Below are positions 27,668-36,311 of a DNA stretch of 64,000 bases, one piece after another. Source of the DNA: Micromonospora echinospora. GTDB taxonomy: Bacteria > Actinomycetota > Actinomycetes > Mycobacteriales > Micromonosporaceae. Both the position numbers and the translations under genes were made by a program. The DNA is taken from positions 1,674,001 through 1,738,000 of the forward strand of contig NZ_JACHJC010000001.1 in assembly GCF_014203425.1 (NCBI RefSeq), given 5' to 3'. Each line of letters starts with the position of its first letter. Position 1 is the stretch's first letter. Below the pieces are notes generated by a model. It searched no databases. It saw only the letters and a list, made by a program, of their open reading frames with translations, and was not told where the DNA came from.

Positions 27668-27723
27668 GATCAAGGAGTTTGTGGTCTCGCGGGCGCCCGG
27701 AAGGTGCCGCAAACTCCTTGAGC
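27668..27723. repeat. GATC-ended hairpin repeat, copy d
   Basis: Arms GATCAAGGAGTTTGTGG and CCGCAAACTCCTTGAGC are nearly complementary. The arm GATCAAGGAGTT is shared with the copy inside the kinase gene at 53789. Confidence 0.65.
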
Positions 27724-27920
27724 ACGGGGCGCAGAGCGAGGTGCCCGGCTGGGCGCGGTGAGGATCTGGCGCGTGTGGGGTGGGTGTCCGGTTCGGGGGT
27801 GGTGGGTGGCACTCTGGTGGTGGAATCGTGGGCGGGTCGGTGGCGTTGTAATCAGGTGACTGACCGAGCAAGGCCACGCCCCCTCAAGGCGGCGGCGGGT
27901 ATGGGAACGGTCCGGGGCTG

Positions 27921-28066
27921 CCGGTCGTTGAGTTCGGTTGCGGCGGCGTGAGCCGCGGGAATCATCTCGCCCGGCCGGTCGTTGAGCCTGGTTCCGACGA
28001 CGTGAACCCGCGCCGCCCCGCCGGTGGCGTGAGGCCCCGGGAATGACGCCGGGCCGCGGGTCGTTG
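27921..28066. repeat. Imperfect tandem repeat, period 54 bp
   Basis: CCGGTCGTTGAG occurs at 27921 and 27975, with the following GGTT-CG-CG-CGTGA-CC conserved, and a third weaker copy (CGGGTCGTTG) at 28057. GGCGTGAG and CGGGAAT blocks recur between them. The period is a multiple of three, but no gene start is evident on either strand. Confidence 0.5.
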
Positions 28067-28215
28067 GACATCCTTCCGGCGCCGCGCCGAGGCCCCCGGG
28101 CCCCGCGAGCAGCCGAGATCCCCCGCGAAGACTTCTGTTGAGCGCCTGACGGTGCTCGCACCCGCGCCGAACCCCCTGTCGGTGTGGGCGTCGATCCCCC
28201 GAATGGAGCCCCATC

Positions 28216-28791
28216 ATGAACACGATTCTGCGTAAGAGCGTCCTGGGTATTGCTGGTCTGGCCTTCACCGGTGGCGTGTTCGCCGGCCCGGTCGCCGCGC
28301 ACGCGGCTGACACCACGGCCAACGCCAAGCCGGTCACGGCCACCGTCCAGTCGGACAAGCTGATCCCGCACGGTGTGCAGGGCAACCAGTCGCGCATCGA
28401 GTTGAACGACGAGCAGACCGCGAATGTGAAGGCGATCATCGCGGCCACGAAGAAGGCCGGCATGGACGAACGCGCCGCCGTCGTCTCCATCGCCACCGCG
28501 TTGCAGGAGTCGAAGCTGGAGAACCTCGGCCACCTCGGTGACCGCAACGACCACGACTCGCAGGGCCTGTTCCAGCAGCGCCCCTCCAGCGGGTGGGGCA
28601 CGGTCGAGCAGATCACCGACCCCGAATACTCCACCACCGCGTTCCTGAAGGGTCTGAAGCAGGTCGACGGCTGGCAGGACATGCCACTGACCAAGGCCGC
28701 CCAGACCGTCCAGGTCTCCGCCTACCCCGACCACTACGCCCAGTGGGAGCAGCAGGCCGCCGACCTCGTCGCCGAACACTGGAACAAGTAA
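28216..28791 (+). CDS. Secreted lysozyme/transglycosylase-like protein
   Basis: 191 residues with a signal peptide (MNTILRKSVLGIAGLAFTGG to AHAAD). The mature part has VSIATALQESKLENLGHLGD with a Glu in the position of the catalytic acid of transglycosylase-like folds, then DSQGLFQQRPSSGWGTVEQI and VQVSAYPDHYAQWEQQAA. This block is common in actinobacterial secreted cell-wall hydrolases and phage-tail lysins. It probably cleaves peptidoglycan outside the cell, but activity is inferred only. GGAG lies before ATG 28216, and a strong terminator follows, so it is a single-gene unit. Confidence 0.75.
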   Translation: MNTILRKSVLGIAGLAFTGGVFAGPVAAHAADTTANAKPVTATVQSDKLIPHGVQGNQSRIELNDEQTANVKAIIAATKKAGMDERAAVVSIATALQESKLENLGHLGDRNDHDSQGLFQQRPSSGWGTVEQITDPEYSTTAFLKGLKQVDGWQDMPLTKAAQTVQVSAYPDHYAQWEQQAADLVAEHWNK

Positions 28792-28803
28792 CAGACACAC
28801 GTG

Positions 28804-28840
28804 AAAGGCCGGCACCCCCAAGACGGGGTGCCGGCCTTTT
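28804..28840 (+). terminator. Intrinsic terminator of the lysozyme-like gene
   Basis: AAAGGCCGGCACCCC and GGGGTGCCGGCCTTTT form a 15-bp stem with a short loop and end in TTTT, 12 nt past the stop codon. Confidence 0.92.
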
Positions 28841-28919
28841 CGCCTGTCCGGACCCGTCCGGGTGAACCCGGCGCGGTAGCCGGGGTGGGCGCGGCAGCGG
28901 CGGGGGTTGGATGCGACAC

Positions 28920-29405
28920 ATGGACGAGGTGGACGTCGCGGCACTACGGCAGGCGTACGACGAACTGCTCGCGGAGATCGACGCGGGCGGGTTCGGGCCG
29001 CCGCCGGAGGGTCAGTTGAGCGCTGAGCAGATCGTGGCGCACCTCGCCGCCAACGACGAGCTGATGAGCGAGGCGACTGAGGCGGTGCTGGCCGGCTCGC
29101 CGTTCGCCTACTACGACCTGGACACCATCCACCGGCCCCAACTGGACGCGCTGGTGTCCGAGTGCGGCGGGTTGGACGGCCTGGCCGCGCTGTTCCGGGC
29201 CACCAGCCAGAAGCTGTGCGCGCTGGCCGAGCGGCTCGGCCCGGCGGCGGAGACACCTGTGGACACGGTGCTGCGCGAGGGCTTCGACCTGGACGTGGAC
29301 GACTCGCTGCCGTGGGGCAGAGCCCTGGATCTGCACATCCGCGTGCACCTGCCGCTGCATCTCACCCAGCTCCGCGCCCTGCGCCGCCAGCCCCACCTCG
29401 CCTGA
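28920..29405 (+). CDS. DinB/maleylpyruvate-isomerase-like four-helix protein
   Basis: 161 residues, probably the DinB-like fold. It starts MDEVDVAALRQAYDELLAEI and has LSAEQIVAHLAANDELM in the first helices and the C-terminal helix LDLHIRVHLPLHLTQLRAL, where paired His residues could bind a metal. ATG 28920 is preferred to 28911 because TTGGAT lies 7 nt before it and the upstream ATG is inside that box. Function unknown; thiol-dependent transferases are one possibility. Confidence 0.65.
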   Translation: MDEVDVAALRQAYDELLAEIDAGGFGPPPEGQLSAEQIVAHLAANDELMSEATEAVLAGSPFAYYDLDTIHRPQLDALVSECGGLDGLAALFRATSQKLCALAERLGPAAETPVDTVLREGFDLDVDDSLPWGRALDLHIRVHLPLHLTQLRALRRQPHLA

Positions 29406-29422
29406 CCGTCAGACCGCCCGCC

Positions 29423-29497
29423 GCCGATCATGCAGTTGTGGCAGTGGACAACTCCGACACGTCCGGCCTTCCCGGCGCCACAACTCCAAGATCGGCG
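29423..29497. repeat. GATC-ended hairpin repeat, copy e
   Basis: Outer arms GCCGATCATGCAGTTGTGGC and GCCACAACTCCAAGATCGGC pair with a few mismatches. The repeat covers the 3' end and stop codon of the GlxA-type regulator gene and fills the gap to the DinB-like gene. Confidence 0.65.
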
Positions 29498-30519
29498 GGA
29501 CCAGGCGAGGGCGGGGCAGCGGGCGAAGGCGGGGCGGGGGAGGCCGCGGGGGAAGGGCGGCGGAACGTCCGGCGGTACGCGCTCGGTGCCACGCCCACCC
29601 GGGAGTGGAAGTGCTGGCGCAGCGCGGCGGTGGTGCCGAAGCCCGCGTCCCGGGCGATGCGGTCGACGCTCAGGTCAGTGGTCTCCAGGAGCACCCGGGC
29701 GTGCTCGGTGCGCTGCTGGAGCAGCCACTGCGCCGGGCTGAGCCCGGTCTCGGAGCGGAAGTGCCGGGTGAACGTGCGGACGCTCATCCGCGCGTGCGCC
29801 GCCATCTCGCGCAACGCCATTGGCTCGTGCAGGCGCTGCCGGGCCCACTCGCGGGTGGCGGCGGTGCCGTGGTCCGCGCCCCGGGGCACCGGCCGTTCGA
29901 TGTACTGGGCCTGCCCGCCGTCGCGCCACGGCGGCACCACGCAGCGCCGGGCCGCCCGGTTGGCCACCGCGCTGCCGTGGTCGGTGCGGACGACGTGCAG
30001 GCACAGGTCGATGCCGGCGGCCACCCCGGCCGAGGTGAGCACGCGCCCGTCGTCGACGAAGAGCACGTCGGGATCGAGTCGTACGCCGGGGTGCAGGCGG
30101 CGGAAGCGCGGCGCGTACGCCCAGTGGGTGGTGGCCGGGCGGCCATCGAGCAGGCCGGCGGCGGCGAGCACGAACGCGCCGGTGCAGATGGACATGACGC
30201 GGGCGCCCCGGGCGTACGCGGCGCGCAGCGCGTCGGCCACCTCGGCGGCCATCGTGCCGTCGCGCAGCGGCGAACCGGCGTGGATGCCGGGGACGATCAC
30301 GGTGTCGGCGCTGTCGAGGAGTTCCAGGCCGTGGTCGGGGAGCACCTGGAAGCCGGCGCTGCTGCGTACCGGCTGCCCGCCCGGGGTGCAGGTCGCGACG
30401 GCGTACAGGGGGACGCCGTCGTCGGTGCGGGCGGCGCCGAAGACCTGGGCCGGGGTGCCGAGGTCGATCGCGATCACGCCGTCGAGGGCGAGGACGGCCA
30501 CCCGGTGCGGTACGGACAT
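29428..30519 (-). CDS. GlxA-type transcriptional regulator (DJ-1/PfpI plus AraC HTH)
   Basis: 363 residues. The N-terminal DJ-1/PfpI-like domain has VAVLALDGVIAIDLGTPAQV, VIVPGIHAGSPL and VMSICTGAFVLAAAGLLDGR with the nucleophile-elbow Cys. The C-terminal AraC domain has MREMAAHARMSVRTFTRHFR-like and LSVDRIARDAGFGTTAALRQ helices, then HFHSRVGVAPSAYRRTF. ATG 30519 has AATAAT 6 nt upstream. The last 20 or so residues (after PGPADLG) are encoded by hairpin copy e, so the tail was probably altered by repeat insertion. It is divergent from the MFS gene and a likely regulator of it. Confidence 0.88.
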   Translation of the reverse strand: MSVPHRVAVLALDGVIAIDLGTPAQVFGAARTDDGVPLYAVATCTPGGQPVRSSAGFQVLPDHGLELLDSADTVIVPGIHAGSPLRDGTMAAEVADALRAAYARGARVMSICTGAFVLAAAGLLDGRPATTHWAYAPRFRRLHPGVRLDPDVLFVDDGRVLTSAGVAAGIDLCLHVVRTDHGSAVANRAARRCVVPPWRDGGQAQYIERPVPRGADHGTAATREWARQRLHEPMALREMAAHARMSVRTFTRHFRSETGLSPAQWLLQQRTEHARVLLETTDLSVDRIARDAGFGTTAALRQHFHSRVGVAPSAYRRTFRRPSPAASPAPPSPAAPPSPGPADLGVVAPGRPDVSELSTATTA

Positions 30520-30590
30520 GGCCCGATTATTGCGCACGATGGCTTTCCGGCCACTCGTCGCCGAGGCCATCCCGGTCCGAGACTCGGCTG

Positions 30591-31889
30591 GTGACCCGAT
30601 CCCGCCTGCATCCGGCCTGGCTCGTCGCTGCTGTCGCCTTCGTCGCGCTGGTCGGCGCGGCCGGCTTCCGGGCCACCCCCGGCGTGCTGCTGCACCCGCT
30701 GCACGCCGAGTTCGGCTGGCCGCTGGCGACCATCTCCGCGGCCGTCTCGGTCAACCTGCTGCTGTACGGCCTCACCGCGCCGTTCGCCGCCGCGCTGATG
30801 GACCGGTTCGGCATCCGCCGGGTGGTGGCCGCGGCACTGGTGCTGGTGGCCGTCGGCAGTGGCCTGACCGTGGGGATGACCGAGAGCTGGCAGCTACTGC
30901 TCTGCTGGGGCGTCCTCGTCGGGCTGGGTACCGGCTCGATGGCCCTGGCGTTCGTGGCGACGGTGACCGGACGCTGGTTCGTCAAGCGCCGCGGCCTGGT
31001 GACCGGTGTGCTCACCGCCGGTGGGGCGGCCGGGCAGCTCGTCTTCCTCCCGCTGTTGGCGGTGCTGGTGCGCGACCACGGCTGGCGCACGGCGGCACTC
31101 GTCGTGGCCGGAGGCGCGCTGGCGGTCGTACCCCTTGTGGTGTGGTTGTTGCGCGAGCACCCGGCGGACCTGGGCCGGCCCGCTTATGGCGCGACCGAGG
31201 TCGTGCCGCCGCCGCGGCCGGAGGGCGGCGCGGCGGCCCGGGCGGTCGGCGCGCTCGCCGCCGCCGCGCGGACGCGGCCGTTCTGGCTGCTCGCCGGTGG
31301 TTTCGCGATCTGCGGCGCGACCACGAACGGCCTGGTGGGTACGCACTTCGTGCCTGCGGCGCACGACCACGGCATGCCGGAGACCACAGCGGCCGGGCTG
31401 CTCGCCCTGGTCGGGCTCTTCGACATCGCCGGTTCGATCGCCTCCGGCTGGCTCACCGACCGGGTCGACGCCCGGCTGCTGCTCGGCGCCTACTACGCGC
31501 TGCGCGGGGCGTCGCTGCTGGTGCTGCCGAGTCTGTTCGCCGGGTCGGCCCGGCCGAGCATGCTTGTCTTCATCGTTTTCTACGGGCTGGACTGGGTGGC
31601 CACCGTGCCGCCGACGGTGGCGCTGTGCCGGGAGTGGTTCGGCGCGTCCGGTGCTGTGGTGTTCGGCTGGGTGTTCGCCGCGCACCAGTTCGGCGCCGCG
31701 CTCGCGGCCACCGGTGCGGGCCTGGTCCGGGACCGGCTCGGCGACTACGCGACGGCCTGGTACGTGGCGGGCGCGCTGTCCGTCGGCGCGGCCGGGCTGT
31801 CCCTGCTGCTGCGGCGCCGTCCCGCCGACGAGCCCGCGTTCGCGCTGCCGGTGGTCGCGGGCCGGCGGGCCTGGAGCTACCGCGGCTGA
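30591..31889 (+). CDS. MFS transporter
   Basis: 432 residues, twelve predicted helices. The loop after helix 2 has AALMDRFGIRRVV and loop 8-9 has GWLTDRVDARLLLG, the two MFS signature loops. Monocarboxylate- or oxalate-type MFS proteins begin similarly with FRATPGVLLHPLHAEFGWP. GTG 30591 follows GAGACT by 6 nt, suggesting a leaderless mRNA. Substrate unknown; the divergent GlxA-type regulator is the natural control candidate. Confidence 0.88.
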   Translation: MTRSRLHPAWLVAAVAFVALVGAAGFRATPGVLLHPLHAEFGWPLATISAAVSVNLLLYGLTAPFAAALMDRFGIRRVVAAALVLVAVGSGLTVGMTESWQLLLCWGVLVGLGTGSMALAFVATVTGRWFVKRRGLVTGVLTAGGAAGQLVFLPLLAVLVRDHGWRTAALVVAGGALAVVPLVVWLLREHPADLGRPAYGATEVVPPPRPEGGAAARAVGALAAAARTRPFWLLAGGFAICGATTNGLVGTHFVPAAHDHGMPETTAAGLLALVGLFDIAGSIASGWLTDRVDARLLLGAYYALRGASLLVLPSLFAGSARPSMLVFIVFYGLDWVATVPPTVALCREWFGASGAVVFGWVFAAHQFGAALAATGAGLVRDRLGDYATAWYVAGALSVGAAGLSLLLRRRPADEPAFALPVVAGRRAWSYRG

Positions 31890-31920
31890 CCGGCCGGAGT
31901 CACCGGGGGTGACCGGTCAG
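31886..31920. terminator. Possible bidirectional terminator
   Basis: CTGACCGG (31886-31893) and CCGGTCAG (31913-31920) are exact complements and include the end regions of two convergent genes, with CACC/GGTG pairing inside the loop. Confidence 0.45.
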
Positions 31921-32639
31921 CCGACCGCCCACTGCTGCTCGGGAGCGCCGCTGCACGGCGCCTGCTCCAGCTCGCGGCCGGGCTCGGTGCCCGCGTCGTC
32001 GACCTGGGTGCACTTGCCGCTGTGCACGGCGACCAGCAGCGCCACGCCCTCGCCGGCCTGCTGGAACCGCCACTGCTGGTTGGCCTGCCCGTTGCAGGAC
32101 CACTGCTGCACGTCCGCGCCGTCGTCGGTCTTCGCCTCGTTGACGTCCAGGCACTTGCTGCTCGCGGCGTTGACGAGCAGGTAGGTGTCGTTCGTGACCG
32201 GCGTGACCACCCACTGCTGCTCGGGCCCGCCGGTGCAGTCGGCGAGCGCGGCCTGCGCGCCCTCGGCCTCGTCGCCCGTCACGCCGAGGCAGCGCCCGGA
32301 CGGCACGCCCCGGAGCACCTTCGGGGTGGCCACCGGCGCGGCGGGCTTGGTCGGCGCCGCGCTCGGCGAGGGCGACGACGACGGCGTGGGCTCGGCCGTC
32401 GGTTCCACGCTCGGCTCGCTCGGCGCAGCGGTCGGCACTGCCGCCGCCGGCACCACAGGCCGCTCGTTGCCGCCGCCGAGCACGCCGGTGGCGAAGAAGG
32501 CCCCGAGGAGTACGCCCGTCGCGCCGACGCCCAGCGCGATCCGCATCAGCGGGTCCTGCGGCAGCCGGAGACCACGGGCGCCACGGGCGCGGCGGGCCCC
32601 GTAGACGGTGCCGGACGGGTCGGAGTGCGGGTCGGCCAT
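31917..32639 (-). CDS. Membrane-anchored ricin-type beta-trefoil protein
   Basis: 240 residues. A cytoplasmic N-terminus (MADPHSDPSGTVYGARRARG) is followed by one transmembrane helix (IALGVGATGVLLGAFFATGV), a Pro/Thr/Ser linker, and a C-terminal ricin B-type lectin domain with three subdomains each ending in QQW (EQQWVV, NQQWRF, EQQWAVG) and Cys pairs. It would display a carbohydrate-binding module outside the cell. ATG 32639 has CACTAT 6 nt upstream. Confidence 0.85.
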   Translation of the reverse strand: MADPHSDPSGTVYGARRARGARGLRLPQDPLMRIALGVGATGVLLGAFFATGVLGGGNERPVVPAAAVPTAAPSEPSVEPTAEPTPSSSPSPSAAPTKPAAPVATPKVLRGVPSGRCLGVTGDEAEGAQAALADCTGGPEQQWVVTPVTNDTYLLVNAASSKCLDVNEAKTDDGADVQQWSCNGQANQQWRFQQAGEGVALLVAVHSGKCTQVDDAGTEPGRELEQAPCSGAPEQQWAVG

Positions 32640-32687
32640 GGGGGCATAGTGACCCACCGGGGCGGCCGGGTGCCAGTCGAGCCGGTG

Positions 32688-32972
<285 letters not shown>

Positions 32973-33012
32973 GTTCTCCACGCTATGCCGCCGGCCGCCC
33001 ACCGGCCACCGG

Positions 33013-33483
33013 TCAGCGCGTCGGCTCCTCGTCGGTCACGTCGGCCACCGTCGCGTCGAGCGCGGCCAGCGCGGTGTCCGCGTCGACCGCGACGGCGAGG
33101 CCGTGCTCGCCCGCGCCGAGCGTGATCTCCCGGCCGCGCAGCCGCTCGTCGGCGACCACCGGCCAGGCGGTGCTGGACCCGAACGGCGTGATGGTGCCGC
33201 GCGCGTACCCGGTGGCGTCCTTCGCCGCGGCGGCGTCCGGCATCGACAGCCGGCTCACCCCGAGCAGGGCGCGCAGCTTCGGCCAGGAGATCACCCGGCC
33301 GCCGGGGGTCAGTACGAACAGCAGGTCGTCCTCGCCGCGGCGGATCACGATCGTCTTGACGACGTCCGGCACCTCGACGCCGCGCGCGGCGGCCGCCTCG
33401 GCGAGGCTCGCCACCGGCCCGTGCCGGATGACCCGGTACGGCAGACCGGTGTGGTCGAGAGCGGTCAGCGCGGGATTCGCCAT
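33013..33483 (-). CDS. YbaK/EbsC family aminoacyl-tRNA deacylase
   Basis: 156 residues of the YbaK/ProX editing fold. It has GLPYRVIRHGPVASLAEAAA, VVKTIVIRRGEDDLLFVLTP with the key Lys, LPGGRVISWPKL-type strand, and GTITPFGSSTAWPVVADERL. Members hydrolyse mischarged aminoacyl-tRNA such as Cys- or Ala-tRNA(Pro). ATG 33483 follows TACCGT by 7 nt. Longer starts are not supported. Confidence 0.88.
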   Translation of the reverse strand: MANPALTALDHTGLPYRVIRHGPVASLAEAAAARGVEVPDVVKTIVIRRGEDDLLFVLTPGGRVISWPKLRALLGVSRLSMPDAAAAKDATGYARGTITPFGSSTAWPVVADERLRGREITLGAGEHGLAVAVDADTALAALDATVADVTDEEPTR

Positions 33484-33574
33484 GGCGGTCACGGTAACGC
33501 GCGTGTCGACGGCGTGTCGGCGAGGCCACCGTGGACGTCCCACGAATTGTCGTACCCGAGCGTAAGGTGATCTC

Positions 33575-34960
33575 ATGCACGCTGTCCGTGATCATGAACG
33601 GGCGGTGGACACGCTGCGGCGCTCCTACGCCGCGGTGCCCGCCGGGGAACCCGTACGGCTGGCCAAGCAGACCTCGAACCTCTTCCGGCCCCGCTCCGCG
33701 CCGCGTACCCCGGGTCTGGACGTGAGCGGCCTGACCGGTGTGCTCGCCGTCGACCCGGCGGCCCGCACCGCCGACGTGCAGGGCATGTGCACCTACGAGG
33801 ACCTGGTCGACGCGACGCTGCCGCACGGCCTGATGCCGCTGGTCGTGCCGCAGTTGCGCACGATCACGCTGGGCGGCGCGGTGACCGGGCTGGGCATCGA
33901 GTCCACCTCCTTCCGCAACGGCCTGCCGCACGAGTCGGTGCTGGAGATGGACGTGCTCACCGGCGCCGGGGAGATCGTCACGACCCGGCCCCGAGGCGAG
34001 CACGCCGACCTGCACCGGGCCTTCCCCAACTCGCTGGGCAGCCTCGGCTACGCCACCCGGCTGCGCATCGAGCTGCAACCGGTCCGCCGGTACGTGGCGC
34101 TGCGCAACATCCGGTTCACCCGCCTGGAGGAACTGGTCGACGCCGTCGGCGAGGTGGTCGCCAAGGGCGCCTGGGGTGGCGAGCCGGTCGACGCCATGGA
34201 CGGGGTGGTGTTCAGCCCCGGCGAGTCCTACCTGGTGTTGGGCACGTTCACCGACGAGGCCGAGGGTGGCCCGTCCGACTACACCGGCCAGGACATCTAC
34301 TACCGCTCGCTGCGTCGCCGCACCCGGGACACGCTCACCGCGTACGACTATCTCTGGCGGTGGGACACCGACTGGTTCTGGTGCTCGGCGGCGTTCGGGG
34401 TGCAGCATCCGGTGGTGCGGCGGCTGTGGCCGCGGCGCTACCGGCGCAGCGACGTCTACCACCGGATCGTGCGGCTGGAGCACCGGCACCAGGTGGCCGC
34501 CCGCGTCGACAGGTGGCGGGGCCGCCCGGCGCGTGAGCGTGTCGTGCAGGACGTGGAGGTCCCGCTGGACCGCACGCCCGAGTTCCTGCGCTGGTTCGCC
34601 GCGAACGTGGGCATGACGCCGGTCTGGCTGTGCCCGCTGCGGCTGCGCGAACCCGCCGGCCCCGGGTCCGCGAAGGCGTGGCCGCTATATCCGCTCCAAC
34701 CGGGTGAAACGTATGTGAACATCGGCTTCTGGGGGAGCGTGCCCATCGCGGTGGGCGCCGCCGACGGCGACGTCAACCGGCAGATCGAGCGCATGGTGTC
34801 GGAGGTGGGCGGTCACAAGTCGCTCTACTCCGACGCGTACTACGACCGGGCGGCGTTCGACCGGCTCTACGGCGGGGACACCTGGCGCGCCGTGAAGGAC
34901 CGCTACGACCCGGACCACCGGCTCACCGGACTGTACGAGAAGGCGGTATCCCGAGCATGA
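33575..34960 (+). CDS. tmsA: FAD-linked oxidoreductase, probable 10-methyl fatty acid synthesis reductase (TmsA-like)
   Basis: 461 residues, FAD_binding_4 (PCMH-type) flavoprotein of the DHCR24-like group. The flavin domain has GVLAVDPAARTADVQGMCTY, LVVPQLRTITLGGAVTGLGI and SLGSLGYATRLRIEL. The stop overlaps the ATG of a cyclopropane-synthase-like methyltransferase. This pair (oxidoreductase plus SAM methyltransferase) is the known arrangement for making 10-methylstearate-type lipids: the methyltransferase forms a 10-methylene intermediate and the flavoprotein reduces it. ATG 33575 follows TAAGGT by 6 nt. The assignment rests on the pair and domain type, so the symbol is provisional. Confidence 0.75.
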   Translation: MHAVRDHERAVDTLRRSYAAVPAGEPVRLAKQTSNLFRPRSAPRTPGLDVSGLTGVLAVDPAARTADVQGMCTYEDLVDATLPHGLMPLVVPQLRTITLGGAVTGLGIESTSFRNGLPHESVLEMDVLTGAGEIVTTRPRGEHADLHRAFPNSLGSLGYATRLRIELQPVRRYVALRNIRFTRLEELVDAVGEVVAKGAWGGEPVDAMDGVVFSPGESYLVLGTFTDEAEGGPSDYTGQDIYYRSLRRRTRDTLTAYDYLWRWDTDWFWCSAAFGVQHPVVRRLWPRRYRRSDVYHRIVRLEHRHQVAARVDRWRGRPARERVVQDVEVPLDRTPEFLRWFAANVGMTPVWLCPLRLREPAGPGSAKAWPLYPLQPGETYVNIGFWGSVPIAVGAADGDVNRQIERMVSEVGGHKSLYSDAYYDRAAFDRLYGGDTWRAVKDRYDPDHRLTGLYEKAVSRA

Positions 34961-36300
34961 GTCTGACCGACCGAACACCCGGGGCGGCGAGCGCCCCGGC
35001 CGGCCCGCCGGCGGGCGGCCGGCGTACCGGACCCACAGTCGCGGACGTGGTCCGCGCGGTCACCACCGGCGACCTGCCCGTCCGGGTCACCGGCTACGAC
35101 GGCAGCACGCTGGGCCCGGTCGACGCCGGGATCACCCTGGCGATCCGTACCGAGCGGGGCCTGTCCTACCTGCTCACCGCGCCGGGTGACCTGGGCATGG
35201 CCCGCGCCTACGTCAGCGGCGACCTGGGGCTGGAGGGCGTGCACCCGGGCGACCCGTACGAGGCGCTTCGGGTGATCAAGGACGAGGTGCCGCTGCGGAT
35301 CCCGGCGATGAGCGAGGCGCTGGCGCTGGTCCGCGGGCTCGGCTGGGAACGGCTGCGTCCGCCGCCGCCCCCGCCGCAGGAGGCGGCGCCGCGGTGGCGG
35401 CGGCTGATGACCGGCCTGCGTCACTCGCGTACCCGGGACAGCAGCGTGATCTCCCACCACTACGACGTGTCGAACGCCTTCTACGAGAAGGTGCTCGGGC
35501 CGTCCATGACGTACACCTGCGCGGTCTTCCGCAGCCCCGGCGACACCCTGGAGGAGGCGCAGCGGGCCAAGTACGACCTGGTCGCCGGCAAGCTGGCGCT
35601 CAAGCCGGGGATGCGGCTGCTGGACGTCGGCTGCGGCTGGGGCGGCATGGTCCGGCACGCGGCCCGGGAGTACGGCGTCAAGGCGCTCGGCGTCACTTTG
35701 TCCCGCGCGCAGGCCGAGTGGGCGCGGGCCGCGATCGAGCGGGAAGGGCTGAGCGAGCTGGCGGAGGTGCGCCACCTCGACTACCGGGACGCGCCGCGCG
35801 AGCAGTTCGACGCGATCTCCTCGATCGGGCTGACCGAACACATCGGCGTGCGCAACTACCCGGCCTACTTCGGCGCGCTGCGCTCCCGGCTCAAGCCCGG
35901 CGGGCGGCTGCTCAACCACTGCATCACCCGCGCCGACAACCGGGCCCCGCACCGGTCCGGCGCGTTCATCGACAGGTATGTCTTCCCGGACGGCGAGCTG
36001 GCCGGTCCGGGCCGGCTGATCAGCGAGATCCACGACGCCGGGTTCGAGGTGCACCATGAGGAGAACCTGCGCCAGCACTACGCGCTGACCCTTGCCGGCT
36101 GGTGCCGCAACCTGGTCGAGCACTGGGACTTCTGTGTCGGCGAGGTCGGGCCGGGCACCGCAAGGGTGTGGGGGCTGTACATGGCCGGTTCCCGGCTGGC
36201 GTTCGAGCGCAACGGCATCCAGCTGCACCACGTGCTCGCCACGCACAGCGGCCCGGAGGGGGTGAACGGGTACCCGTTGCGTCCGGACTGGACGCCCTGA
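34957..36300 (+). CDS. tmsB: Cyclopropane-fatty-acid-synthase-family methyltransferase (TmsB-like)
   Basis: 447 residues of the CFA/UfaA SAM-dependent methyltransferase family. The N-terminal lipid-binding part includes LTAPGDLGMARAYVSGDLGL. The catalytic domain has SVISHHYDVSNAFYEKVLGP, MTYTCAVF, KPGMRLLDVGCGWGGMVRHA (SAM motif I), FDAISSIGLTEHIG with the active-site Glu, and FIDRYVFPDGEL. With the overlapping TmsA-like flavoprotein it should methylate oleoyl phospholipids to 10-methyl-branched chains. Plain cyclopropanation is the alternative. A large hairpin follows. Confidence 0.82.
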   Translation: MSLTDRTPGAASAPAGPPAGGRRTGPTVADVVRAVTTGDLPVRVTGYDGSTLGPVDAGITLAIRTERGLSYLLTAPGDLGMARAYVSGDLGLEGVHPGDPYEALRVIKDEVPLRIPAMSEALALVRGLGWERLRPPPPPPQEAAPRWRRLMTGLRHSRTRDSSVISHHYDVSNAFYEKVLGPSMTYTCAVFRSPGDTLEEAQRAKYDLVAGKLALKPGMRLLDVGCGWGGMVRHAAREYGVKALGVTLSRAQAEWARAAIEREGLSELAEVRHLDYRDAPREQFDAISSIGLTEHIGVRNYPAYFGALRSRLKPGGRLLNHCITRADNRAPHRSGAFIDRYVFPDGELAGPGRLISEIHDAGFEVHHEENLRQHYALTLAGWCRNLVEHWDFCVGEVGPGTARVWGLYMAGSRLAFERNGIQLHHVLATHSGPEGVNGYPLRPDWTP

Positions 36301-36311
36301 CGCGACGTACC

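Larger units (their letters stand above)
27289..28215. other. 927-bp non-coding stretch with hairpin repeats
   Basis: No frame here has a recognisable domain. It holds four long GATC-ended hairpins (27310-27377, 27447-27517, 27572-27627, 27668-27723), then an imperfect 54-bp tandem repeat around 27921-28066, and finally the leader of the lysozyme-like gene. Confidence 0.6.

Noticed and set aside
27310..27723. CRISPR array
   Set aside because: The repeated units are inverted hairpins of variable sequence without equal-length spacers, and no cas genes are present; the nuclease at 38345 is only Cas4-like.
27951..28215. c-di-AMP (ydaO-type) riboswitch before the secreted hydrolase gene
   Set aside because: Such switches often precede cell-wall hydrolases, and CGCCGAACCC is vaguely similar, but I could not align the conserved core; the region is better described by the tandem repeat.
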